The notes under the pieces are model-generated. The model made no database searches. It had not been told where the DNA came from and saw nothing but the letters and a program-made list of their open reading frames with translations. The translations under genes and the position numbers were made by a program. A stretch of DNA of 64,000 nucleotides from Bryopsis sp. KO-2023 (lineage: Eukaryota; Chlorophyta; Ulvophyceae; Bryopsidales; Bryopsidaceae), in the NCBI GenBank assembly GCA_030272585.1, contig BSYQ01000013.1, positions 1,550,001 to 1,614,000 on the forward strand, written 5' to 3'. Shown piece after piece: positions 11,601 through 25,933 of the stretch (the stretch's first letter is position 1; the number at the start of each line of letters is the position of its first letter).

Positions 11601-12594
11601 AGTTGCAGTCCACCCACCGTCGTCCACAACACCTCGATGCATCCCCACAATCACTTGACTCAATCCCTGTTGACAGCGGCAGGATCACGTGACACGGCCG
11701 CTGGCTGCATAGCAGCATGCTATGACCATCAACAGGAAAAGTTTGCGTTGCCTCCACACTGGTGAAAAACTATTTGTTTTCTTGCTTGCTTGCGAGTGGG
11801 ACTTTGCGAAGGCCGTGGAGTTACGTCTTTATTTGGTGACGAGGCCAGCTCCTGCCCGTGGCTCCGGGAAATCATATCGCGCATCCTTGAACCCAGATAA
11901 AGCAGACAGGAAGGGATCAAACGAGGAACTCCTCGGGACGTGTATTCAAATATTACAAATGAAAAGTGCAGGTCTTGTCCCTTGTTCGGCGGTTTCTAGA
12001 TCGACCTTCGCGTCTGGGATTCTTTCGTAGCGCAAGGCGGCTGATTGATATTTGCATGACACGCGCGCCGCCGATCTTGCGTGGGTTGAACAGCAGCGAA
12101 CAATAAAATTACAGCGAACGGAGTAACATTTCGGTTTGACAACACTCGGGATCATGGAAGAGAGGGCTTATTGACAATTGCTCCCACAGCGGCAGCAGAT
12201 TGTGCTACTGGTGGTGGAGCCCAGATCCATGAGTGGCCAGAAGTGTTTTGGTTGTTTGTTTGATTGCAGGAGTTGTACGAAGTGCGAAAAGGGTATCTTT
12301 GGTCTGGGTGTGTTGCCCTTTCTGGCCATGGGGGAGGCGTGCCCTCCGCTTCGGGATTGATTGAGTTCCTATCATTATCGTCCCACCACCATCCGCCCAC
12401 CTCCGTCAAGCCTCACCAAAGGGCGTTCTGGCCTTGGTTTGTCATTTTCGTAATCCTTATTTGATTGTTTGTGTGCAACATCTAATTTTAAACTGTCAAT
12501 CGAAGGGACTCGAGCTCCGGTCTGAAACCTGAAGATTGCAAAAGCACAAAAGCCCCCAGTTCCTTCAACAAAGGACGCCCTCCTATGGAAAATC

Positions 12595-12754
12595 ATACTT
12601 ACCTGACCGGGGCTTGTTCCTGCTCACCCAGAGGAACGGTCTGTCTCTTCTGATCTTTTGGCACCAATGGATCGGTTGAGGCAGGGACCCCTTATGGGGT
12701 GCTCCCACGGTACTATTTTTGGTAGGCTGAGAAAGCGCTTGCGCTCCTCGGCAC
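12595..12754 (+). ncRNA. U1 snRNA, left copy
   Basis: The 5' end reads ATACTTACCTG, the invariant U1 sequence that pairs with 5' splice sites. ACCG at about 12606 can pair with CGGT just before the Sm site (ACTATTTTTGG, about 12711-12721), forming the long-range helix H. Between them are stem-loops GTTCCT..AGGAAC, CTGATC..GATCGG and GGGACCCC..GGGGTGCTCCC. A 3' stem-loop with GCGCTTGCGC follows the Sm site. Length is about 160 nt, as usual for U1. It fits the canonical GT-AG introns of this window. The exact 3' end is approximate. Confidence 0.88.
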
Positions 12755-12883
12755 CAAGCAAACAAAAACATTGAACAGCTGCCACTTGGATGGCTTTTCT
12801 TTTTTTTAGTCCAACATTTCCAGAAACATCAGCAGGAATTGATTATATTTGCTTCATGTAATCAGACTTCCAGTGATTTGGTA

Positions 12884-13003
12884 CAAGCGGTGCAGATGGT
12901 TCTGCTGTCGTGCTACCCTTTCGCCTTTTACTAAAGGATACCGAGGGCCATTTGCGAATGCAATCGCTCTAAATCATTATTTTTAAGAGGTGTTATGCAC
13001 CTA
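12884..13003 (+). ncRNA. U5 snRNA, left copy
   Basis: It contains the nearly invariant U5 loop 1 CGCCTTTTACTAAAGG (12922-12937), closed by CCTTT/AAAGG. Lower stem pairs AGCG/CGCT, TGCA/TGCA and ATGG/CCAT flank it. A U-rich Sm-like site ATTATTTTTAAG (about 12976-12987) is followed by the perfect hairpin AGGTGTTATGCACCT. The length of about 120 nt matches the family. The 5' end is set by the lower stem and may be off by several bases. Confidence 0.88.
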
Positions 13004-13061
13004 AACTAACTAAACTATAATGTTCATTGCTTTCACTTTTTCTGTTTTTGTGTTGTGCTTG

Positions 13062-13590
13062 GTTTCTGAATTGGGGGGGGGGTGCTTGGATTAAATCCAA
13101 ACCAAATCCAAATCCAAACGAATTCGTTTCTTCGCTTATGTTTCTTTTTATTGTGATTGACGTGATAAAGTAGTGGATTAAAAATATTTCCAACAAACAA
13201 AAAATGGTGATGATTTTGGAGCAATGTAGAAAACGTGCGTTCATCGTGTGTTGCGGTCAGCCATAAGCTCCGCATCCACCTTTTTCTTCGTTCCTGTCAA
13301 TTCTGTTTTGCAGACTGTGGAAAGGAATAATTACTCTTTTACAATTCAGGTCAATAGTTTGGTGTGCAGTTTGTACAATTAGGACTCTTGGTTGGTTGTG
13401 ATATCTGAAGGGACTTCGGTTGGAACACGGGTCGTACATTTTAAAGTGTAAGAATTTGATTTCAACAAGACAATTATTTCCAAAAGACAAAGAAACATAA
13501 AACAAATACAAAGAAAGCAAAGAAAAAACAAATAAAACAAGCGAAGCCTTTGCCACCGCTGAGCTCCCTCCCCTGTTGGTTTCCTTCTCT

Positions 13591-13635
<45 letters not shown>

Positions 13636-15030
13636 ACACATAAATAATTCCAAATGCTCCCCTTGAACTGAGGGGCGTCATCCCTCCATCCCGTCAATGA
13701 AATTGAACGCGCAATCCCTCCACTCTCCTGTGCACACTTACCCAAAAGCTACTCACCGTGAGTAGCTTTTGTGAAAACTGTGACAGTTTTCAAAAACGTT
13801 TTCACTACGACCAGTTCCTTCCCCTTTTTGTAATTTTTATGTTCTCTCTCCTTTTTTTAATTTTTATTTCAGTTGTGTAACTCCTCAGAAACAAAAAGGG
13901 GGGGGGGGGGATTTTTCCTGGAAAAACTTATGCGAAGCAGAAACTGAAAGAAGTTCTTACAAAAGTGGTTTTTTGTTTTTGGTATTTACACCACAGCGTT
14001 CATTTGCTTCTTTCATACCCTAGGGTAAAAGGAGGCCTCCCATAAAGTATTTTTGCTCATTCAAACATGCGTGTCAAAACTTTAACGATCCTTTTTTCTC
14101 TTCGTTCCCTTTTTTCGAAGCGATTTCACCAGTTACAAACAAAAGGGACTTGTGCACAAATTCTGTGCAAAATTACAATACCTTTTACCCTTTATGCATT
14201 ACATCCTCTTATAAGAGGATAATTACCAGCATCGAAACCCAGATAGGCAAACTCTCAACCCCTTGTATCATTGCCTAGCCCTGAATGCACACAATCCCTG
14301 GATAAAGAAAGCGAAAAAATCATCTAGCCCATTGTCGGAATTAAGGGAACCAATAAAAAACAACAAAAAAACAACGCTATTTTCCCCTCGTTATTGTCAA
14401 AAGTTTCGTTCTTGAAATGTTTTTACAGAAAACTCCACAAGCAGTGCAAAAAGAAAAAAAGAAAAAAGGGATTCTTGAGAAACTGTTTTTTTAATACGAT
14501 TGAATAATCCCTTTCTTATTATAAACCAAGTTTGACAGATCAAGGCCTTTTTGTTTCTAACTCTTGATAGGCCTATGTAATATATTCAATATATATTTAA
14601 CAGCAGTGTTTTGTGTGTTTTTCACACACGAACACTATTTTCTAGATAACAAAAAGGCATCCCCATCAAATATATATAAAAATAGATATACAGACCCATC
14701 ATGGATTTCCACCACAGAACTCCATAGTCTGGTGGAGGTCCTTTTCAAAACAATGATCAATAACAAACGAAAGGAGCGACCTGTTCACCCAAGCAACAGT
14801 GCTCATATATATTTTTTTTCAAGTTTTTTTTATATGTGTATTGAGAAAATCGGTTTAATTTTGGGACGAAAATTAAACCCACAAAATGGTGTGACAAAAT
14901 TTCTAAAATGTAAACATTGACCAAAAATGCCCCATCGATGATTCGTTCACCCAATCAAGTACCCCACCCCTCCCCCCCTATTGAGTCAGACATGCACACA
15001 TACATATCTAGTGTCAATCACAACAAAACT
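13062..15030. other. intergenic; poly(C) tract and hairpin series
   Basis: A 30-base poly(C) run (13592-13621) is followed by (CA)n. At 13744-13797 two perfect hairpins stand in series (AAAGCTACTCAC..GTGAGTAGCTTT and TGAAAACTG..CAGTTTTCA). On the minus strand near 14160-14180 an Sm-like AATTTTG precedes a perfect TGCACA..TGTGCA hairpin, but the rest fits no known snRNA. No coding exon is supported. Confidence 0.5.
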
Positions 15031-15033
15031 CTC

Positions 15034-16868
15034 TCATACGCTGACCGACAAGAAGAAAAATAGCCCAAACATGAGGATATTCAATCCCCTCACGATATTC
15101 TGGCTTTTTCCAGCACTGCTCTTTTCCCCAACCGAATTTCCACCGACCGGTTTTCCTCCGTTCACCAGATTGGAGTCAGAAGGCAATTTTTTTTGCAGCC
15201 AAGCCTCGCTGGTTGCTGTTTGATTTCGTCCGGTGGTGGCTGTTTGATTTCGTTCGGTGGTGGCCTCTGTGTGGCAAACTATTTTATTCAGCAGCTCCTC
15301 CACACAGGTCGGGTTGTGCTTGCATGTGTACGGAGCCTCCGTGGGCATCTTCCAGTAGGGCTTGTGAAAATTCAACCGAAACTTGAATTTCCCGAACTGG
15401 CCGTTTTTGCACTCAGCCCACATTTGCGATGAAACCTCTGGGGGCTCTCCAGACAGACATTCTGAATCTAAGGAGAAACAGGATTAGAAAATAGGACAGA
15501 GAATTTGACACGTGAGCAAATAACAGAAACTAACAATCAAACATCGAAAAAATTTAACCAGAAACAGGTAAGAAGGGTTGCCTGACTGTTTGCTGGGTCA
15601 ATTGATGGATCGGTGTAATGAATTATCTTTTTTTTTTCGATGGTTTAGAAAAATCCCCAATGAATACCCACACAGCCATGCCGTAAGTAAGCAATTCCAA
15701 TGCAACTCACATTCTTTTTTCCCCGAAAAAAAATTGAATAAGAATATAGAAACTAAACAAATCTTTTTTTATCAAATTAACACAAAATTGAATAAAATAA
15801 AATAAATAGTTATTGAATTAAATTCCAACTAATATATACTAAACCAGAAGGGTTTTTTTTTTTTGAAAGGGGGGGAGGAAATCAGTGTATACATTCCAAT
15901 AAACATTGAAAAAAAACTCTGTTTTTTTTCACTTCGCTTCACAAGAGGACGTACCAGCTCCATGTGCAACTGGGTTGAAGGTAGGCTTCAGCCATTCCTG
16001 ATCCTGCTTCGATAGACCACAAGTTTCCTCAAGGGCCGGGTCTGTCGAATTCACCACCACTCCGTAATTCTCCAAGATGCACCTGGCTGGCCCAGCCACC
16101 ATATCCATTTCGCAAGATTGGCCTCGGCATCCCCTGTGCTTTGACATCCACACACTCTTGTCTTAAAAAAAAATCAATCAATGTTGCCTTTTTGAATTTA
16201 AAAGGAGATCTTGACGGCTGAATATTTGATATCCAGAGGGAGGTTTTATCGAATCGAGTTGTACTTGTGATCAATTTTCCGATCAACGAAAGAAAATGAA
16301 AAGGAGCAGCTGCCATGGAATTAAGCATCAGGTTTTGACATGCATGAACCATGTGGTTTTGATCAAGGTCTTTCTAATAGCTACCAGAAAGACTTTGATT
16401 GCAACCTACAGGTTGCAATCAACTAGACGGCGCGAGTCGTTTCATAGCAACATGTCGGGTGCATTCAAATCTCACCAAATTCGAAAATCGACAGTTTTGC
16501 CATATTTGCCAGCATTACCTCCCGACGAACATCAACTCGGTGGGCCCCACTCCCATGCACTCCCTGCTGCTCACCGCCCAATTGCATATGAGCGCGTATT
16601 TCGGCCTGATGGAAACCGGCGGCGGCCGCGTGCAGTTGATTGCCGATTGAACGAGAAGCTCCGATCCTTCTGGAACACCGAACTCGCTCTCGAGGATTTC
16701 CTCCGAGAAAATCGTTTCCGCCCCCAGCGCACTCCTGCGGGGCCCGCCGTCGAGCTCGTCCATCTCCGCAACATTTTCGACAGCAAGCGCAACCGTTAGC
16801 CACAGCAGGGCGATCTTCACTGCCCACCCCGATGGGAGCTTCGTGGCAGCGATTTTCCGCCGCGACAT
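15034..16868 (-). CDS. secreted, probably GPI-anchored cysteine-containing protein
   Basis: Three exons fit in phase. Exon 1 (16868 to about 16515) starts MSRRKIAATKLPSGWAVK and then a hydrophobic KIALLWLTVALAV signal segment. Exon 2 (about 16160-15945) carries several Cys, including HRGCRGQSCEMD, and ends at a strong GTACGT donor. Exon 3 (about 15465-15034) has SSQMWAECKNGQF, PYTCKHNPTCVEE and N-glycosylation-like NQTAT repeats. It ends with small residues (SSAGKS) and a hydrophobic tail, ILMFGLFFFLSVSV, the layout of a GPI-anchor signal. Total length is about 300 residues. No family is recognised. Role at the cell surface is inferred. The exon 2 acceptor (CAAGAG) is weak. Confidence 0.65.
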
Positions 16869-17752
16869 GAATTGGAAGGGTTGAGAACGTTAACCCCGTA
16901 TGTCAAAAATCGTTTCGCTGATCGAACGATCGATGAATCAGGCAACTCTGTGCGAGGTTGCTGTTCGCGGCGCGCAGCCTGCTCTCATCGCAGCGAGAAC
17001 GAATTCCACCTCCAAAAAGGAGCTGGTTGGGTGGGCTTTTTTTAGTTGATTGATGGATTCCGATGCCGACCGTGGCAAGCCGTTCCATTTCGCTCGAAAA
17101 AGGCTCACTCCAGGAAGAACTCGCTCCTACGTTGGGTGGCGGCGGTCGAGAAGGAGGGCGTTACTACCTTTTCGGGGCTGCATTACTTACAAGTGAACAG
17201 TTGTTCAACTGTTCATTCTCTCGCGCGCGCGTAGTAGAGATTTTTAGGCTTCTTCATCTGATGGTCGAGTGCGTTACGTCAAGTTGTGTTTCATAGTCGA
17301 TTGCTGAAGTGATGGAAGGTGGTTTTCTGCTGAATTTTTGAATTTCTTCCGAGTTTTTTCAGCACCATAGCAACCAACCATGCAGATGCTTAGTATCCTG
17401 CCCCAGCGTCGGGAAAACAGCTGTTGGGGTTCACCCCAAGAACTGGTTGGGTGGGTTAGAAGGTTCAGGTGCTTTTTTGCAATCAATTGAGCTCTCAAAC
17501 AAGAAAAGACTTGTCACATTGGAGAAATAACACAACATAATAACATCATAGATGCGGGTTCTTCAAACAGAAAGGTCTTTTCCCCTCCAATCCCCCATGG
17601 CAGGTCGTTCAGGGTTCAGGAGGGGACCCCCCCCCAAAAAAAAAGAGCAGCTTCATCTTCTACCCACAACAGCCATTCATTGCCAAAAAAATTGTCTCCT
17701 TCACGTTACGGAGTCGTCCAAACTGATCCAAAAATAGAACGAAAAGTTGGGT
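16869..17752. other. intergenic between divergent features
   Basis: I see no exon or RNA gene. This stretch holds the promoter side of the secreted-protein gene (minus strand) and the 3' side of the lysyl-tRNA synthetase gene. Confidence 0.5.
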
Positions 17753-22111
<4,359 letters not shown>

Positions 22112-22229
22112 AGAGCGAATTCCTCACCCCCAGAATTTGCATTGCAGAATGTTCTTATCAATTAATTAAGAGTAAATGCAACGGTGTCAAAATTGAGGAT
22201 ACTCAAATTGCAGAGCGGGAGGATGATCG

Positions 22230-22320
22230 GGATGGGTAGCTCAGTCTGGTCAGAGCGTCGCATTACTTCGAGTTTCGAAATCATTCGCGACGGTCGTGGG
22301 TTCAACTCCCACCCCATCCC
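22230..22320 (+). tRNA. tRNA-like gene, anticodon not assigned (copy 1)
   Basis: Acceptor GGATGGG pairs fully with CCCATCC. The A box TAGCTCAGTCTGG gives a GCTC/GAGC D stem, and the B box GGTTCAACTCC gives a GTGGG/CCCAC T stem. The anticodon region is too long: a TCGC/GCGA stem encloses about 25 bases with an internal TTCGA/TCGAA hairpin. This suits an intron-containing tRNA or a tRNA-derived SINE head. Reading the anticodon as ACT, TAC or other depends on where an intron is cut, so none is claimed. Confidence 0.65.
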
Positions 22321-22602
22321 CAGGGGTTTTGATCATGCTGCTTTTTCGAAGAGTCCAAACAATGTTCAATTGTAAAACAATCTGCGCCAAAAGTTTCTTT
22401 CAAAACGAGCTCTGCTCGACGTCCCAAGTCCATTGACCTGATCCGACCTTGAACTCCACGGATCAGCAGAAATGGCGGAACGCACAGAATACAATTGCCA
22501 TTAAAACCACCATGAATTCCCCCAATGCAACCAATGAACAACAGCCACAGGTTGGAGAGGGTGCAAGAGGTGTAAGAGGAGGTGTATCATAAAAACTCCT
22601 GG

Positions 22603-22692
22603 TGATGGGGTGGGAGTTGAACCCACGACCGTCGCGAATGATTTCGAAACTCGAAGTAATGCGACGCTCTGACCAGACTGAGCTACCCATCC
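22603..22692 (-). tRNA. tRNA-like gene, anticodon not assigned (copy 2)
   Basis: Inverted copy of the unit at 22230 with the same boxes and the same extended anticodon region. Its acceptor stem has a mismatch at the outermost pair, so this copy may be the less functional of the two. Confidence 0.6.
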
Positions 22693-23077
22693 CGATCATC
22701 CTCCCGCTCTGCAATTTAAGTATCCTTAATTTTGACACCGTTTGCATCACATTCTCAGCTTGCTTTGAGGGAAATTGACCTGTGTTAGATCTGCCTGTCT
22801 TGATCGGTGGAGACCCGCAGCCAGTGAGTTAAAAGCCATTGTTAAAGAAAGGAGAAAAGAATCCTTTTTTCCTCGCCACTCTCAGCCGTTGGTTCTACGC
22901 TCCGTTCAGGTTTAAGCATTGGTTCCAATCTCTTCACAAGCGGGTTCAACATTCCAAACAGGTGTGGAAATGAGGGAGCCTTCTCAGCACCACCTCATAA
23001 CCCAGTACGCTTGATTTTCTTGCAAATATTTTCAGGACTGACGTCCAGAACTCCAAGAACTTTCTACGGTGGCAATT

Positions 23078-23715
23078 AATTCTGCGGAAAAACGACTGAA
23101 TTCTGGGGGAAAACAAGCGTTAGGGTCAGCCAGAAAGGCCCTTTAGACCCACCCAGAAAATATACAAAACATGACCCTTCACAACAGGGCCCTGTGTACT
23201 GATGAACAACTCCAGGATGTGTTTAAGGAAAAACGCAACTGAGACCAACACAAAAAAACCGAAGGTTTAAATAAATGTAATGCCTTGTGTTCACAAATCC
23301 AGTGAATACATCTCCCCAAAGGACAAACTATCCACACCCAAAGAATGGTGTAAAATCAAAAAAGGGGTGGGCGGGACCGGGAAAAAAACAAGATGCAAGC
23401 ATAGTGTTGGCCTGCACTTAAATAACCCAGCCAGGAGGACTCAAACAGTACCAGCGTACAGCCAACAAACCCAGTCATCACCATATCCAATACAGCACTA
23501 CTGAGCTCAGTACAGAAAAAGGAGCTCCCACCCAAACAAGGACCAGCCGGCCACCTAACCACATTCACTGACATAAATAAACGATCGGTCGCTTCGGTCG
23601 CGCCGTTAAAACCCGCACGCCAGTCGCGCGGTCGATGACCGACATATGGGACCCGGCCTCTTTTTCTGAATTATATATATATATATATATAATTCAGTCG
23701 TTTTTCCGCAGAATT
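23078..23715. mobile_element. possible MITE with 25-bp terminal inverted repeats
   Basis: A perfect 25-bp inverted repeat bounds this 638-bp segment. The left end begins AATTCTGCGGAAAAACGACT and the right end is its reverse complement at 23691-23715. No transposase ORF lies inside. A (TA)n run adjoins the right repeat. I see no clear target duplication, so a transposon origin is only likely. It sits in the upstream region of the decarboxylase gene. Confidence 0.5.
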
Positions 23716-23831
23716 CAGTTTTAGCGAACTTTCTATGGCCTCGGAGACTGTCTGACAGGTCGCCGCGGCGTACAAATCCAAATGAGATTTTCATTCTGGG
23801 AGCTCTGCCCACTCTTTACTCGTCCGAGGAA

Positions 23832-25933
23832 ATGGAAAAAAATATCGGGGAGAATGAGGTTCCATACGGACCTGAACGGACGCCCTGGAGGGGGCTCGTG
23901 CCAGAGTGCGCGACGGTATCTTCTCCTGCCGAGGACCCAAACAAGTGCTACCAAGCGAAGACACCACCTACTGTCCAGGAATCGGCCACAGGCGACGCTT
24001 TCCCTGGCATAGACTACGACCTTTTCCAGATCCCTCCAACGGGTCTAGACGCCGAACAACGAGACAAGGCTCTGGAAAATATGAGAAGTTTCCTCTCGGC
24101 GCACCGCAAACACTTTGCAGGATTCCAGACGAACCAACTCGACCAGGGCTACGCAAGTCGTTTCTCGTACTTGCTGGATATGCACGTGAACAACTTCGGT
24201 GACCCTTTCGACGACGCGATCTATCTCTGCAACACAAAGTTCTGCGAGCGCGCTGTGCTCGACTACTTCGCTGCACTGTGGAACGCTCCCTGGCCTCACC
24301 ACGAGGAACGGTACTGGGGATATGTGTGCACGATGGGTTTCACGGAAGGAAATATCTTCGCTATGTTTAAAGCGCGGGAGTACCTTCGTGGACTGCAAAT
24401 AGAGAAACCATTCTCGACCGAGAACAGGCGGCGGCCTGTGCTATTCTTATCGGAGGAAGCGCACTTCTCGTTGAAAAAGGCAGCCATACTGTTGGACATA
24501 CACGAGTTCCACGAGGCAGGAAACGTCGACTATCCCGGGCGGTGTCCTATTACTGAGGACGGTGTCTGGCCAGAGCGGGTATGCATGGAAAACGCACGTG
24601 GGAACACACCATGGAGGTGGTCGTCAGCTTTAGTCACGATTCACGTGGATCACAGCCGTCACCAAGTATCGATCATGATTTTTCCTGCCCAGAGGAGCTT
24701 GATGTCTTTAACAGGCACACCTGACATTATCCAAACCCCGGCCTCTGTCTAAACCAGTAATCGGACCTGCCAATATATATGCATGTATGTATGTATGTAT
24801 GTCATACTGAAAGGAAAGTGTAGGAAAGTGCTTCTGATATGGAGGACCTGTATTTATGTATGTGGTTCATGTTTGTTTGCATGACCGGTCAGGTACCTTG
24901 CCACAGGGCTGATGATCAGGCCTCATCTGGGACAGTGATAATCGAAGCTTTGACTGAACTCGTGACTTTTTTCGTACACCAAGGCCACCCAGTGATTGTC
25001 GCTGCCACTGTTGGGACCACTTGGAAAGGTGCCCATGACGATGTTGCTGCCATTAATAGAATGTTTCTCGATCTAGGGAAGGTGTACCCTTGGCTTTGGG
25101 AAAGAGCTGTCCAGCACGGAGTCGACAAAACGGGCCAGCCGATGCAAGAAAATCGTCGAGGATTTTGGTTGCATGTGGATGGAGCTCTGGGGGCGGCTTA
25201 CTTGCCGTTCCTGGAAATGGCATGCAAGAGGGGGGAACTGAGCGACAATACCCCACCTCCGATATTCGATTTCAGAAATCCAGCGGTGATGAGTTTGGGG
25301 TGTTCCATGCACAAGTGGATAGGGGGGCCTTTTCCATCTGCTGTGCTCCTCACCAGAAAAGGGTACCAAGCTAAGTCTGAGAACCAATGGCCCGATGTGA
25401 CGACTCTGGGGGGTTCCAGGTCAGGTTTTTCGCCCGTGATTTTCTGGGATTATCTGTCAAGAATGAGTTACGAAGATAGCATCAAGAAAGTCGTGGAGTG
25501 TGACAAAAATGTGGAGTATTTGTACCAGCAACTGCTCGATTTGGAGGCCGAGCTTGGGATGGACCTGTGGGTGGCCAGATCTCATCACAGTTTCACCGTG
25601 AGGTTCCGTCTGGCCAGCCCAGGGCTCAACCACAAATGGAATCTGGACATGAAACGACACTGGGTGCCTGTGAGTGACGAGGAGGAGCAGCTGAGATCGT
25701 ATTCGCATGTCTATGTCATGCACTCTGTGGATGCCTCCATGATACATAGATTGCTGGCCGATATGAGGAAGGAGACCTTGGAGGGGGGTATGCACGCATT
25801 CCCTGGATTTGATGGATCAATCAATACGCCGAATCCAGGACCAGTGAGGCCTTATCGAAGATATAAAGGGGGTGACCCCATCAAACGACTTGTTCCTTTG
25901 GAAAATGGCGCCGTTGAGAACGATCTGCATTAG
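23832..25933 (+). CDS. group II PLP-dependent decarboxylase, histidine/serine type
   Basis: It probably removes the carboxyl group of an amino acid using pyridoxal phosphate. Exon 1 runs from ATG at 23832 to about 24579, before GTATGC. Exon 2 runs from about 24892 (after CATGACCGGTCAG) to TAG at 25933. The join WPER/VPCHRA is in phase, total about 600 residues. Seen motifs: FLSEEAHFSLKKAAILL (substrate/PLP loop), VAATVGTTWKGAHDD, HVDGALGAAYLPF with the PLP-contacting Asp, and SMHKWIGGPFPSAV, whose Lys would form the Schiff base. The region up to about 24600 is GC-rich with many CG steps, unlike its neighbours. Substrate cannot be told from sequence; histidine, serine, glutamate or aromatic amino acids are options. 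Confidence 0.85.

Larger units (their letters stand above)
11599..13061 (+). repeat. 1.46-kb repeat, left copy (U1 and U5 genes)
   Basis: This segment is repeated in reverse orientation at 42298-43730. Homology runs from ACAGTTGCAGTCCACCCA to TTCGTGTTGTGCTTG-like sequence at the other end. The two copies differ by scattered substitutions and short indels, but are identical by eye across the two snRNAs. A further well-kept block at about 11820-11945 is not assigned. No terminal repeats or transposase are seen, so this looks like a segmental duplication rather than a transposon. Confidence 0.88.
22177..22747. repeat. inverted pair of tRNA-like units, arms about 144 bp
   Basis: The left arm (about 22177-22320) and right arm (about 22602-22747) are reverse complements, with a 281-bp spacer. 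Each arm holds a tRNA-like gene plus about 50 bp of its 5' flank (CGGTGTCAAAATT..GAGCGGGAGGATGATC). The two units face each other. The pair sits directly upstream of the lysyl-tRNA synthetase leader exon. Confidence 0.88.

Noticed and set aside
14150-14340. Possible further snRNA on the minus strand
   Set aside because: AATTTTG followed by a perfect hairpin resembles an Sm site and 3' stem-loop, but no U2, U4 or U6 core sequence precedes it.
24600-24900. Retained-intron reading of the decarboxylase exon 1 frame
   Set aside because: The frame stays open past the GTATGC donor, but the sequence loses all family similarity and resumes only after the CAG at about 24891.
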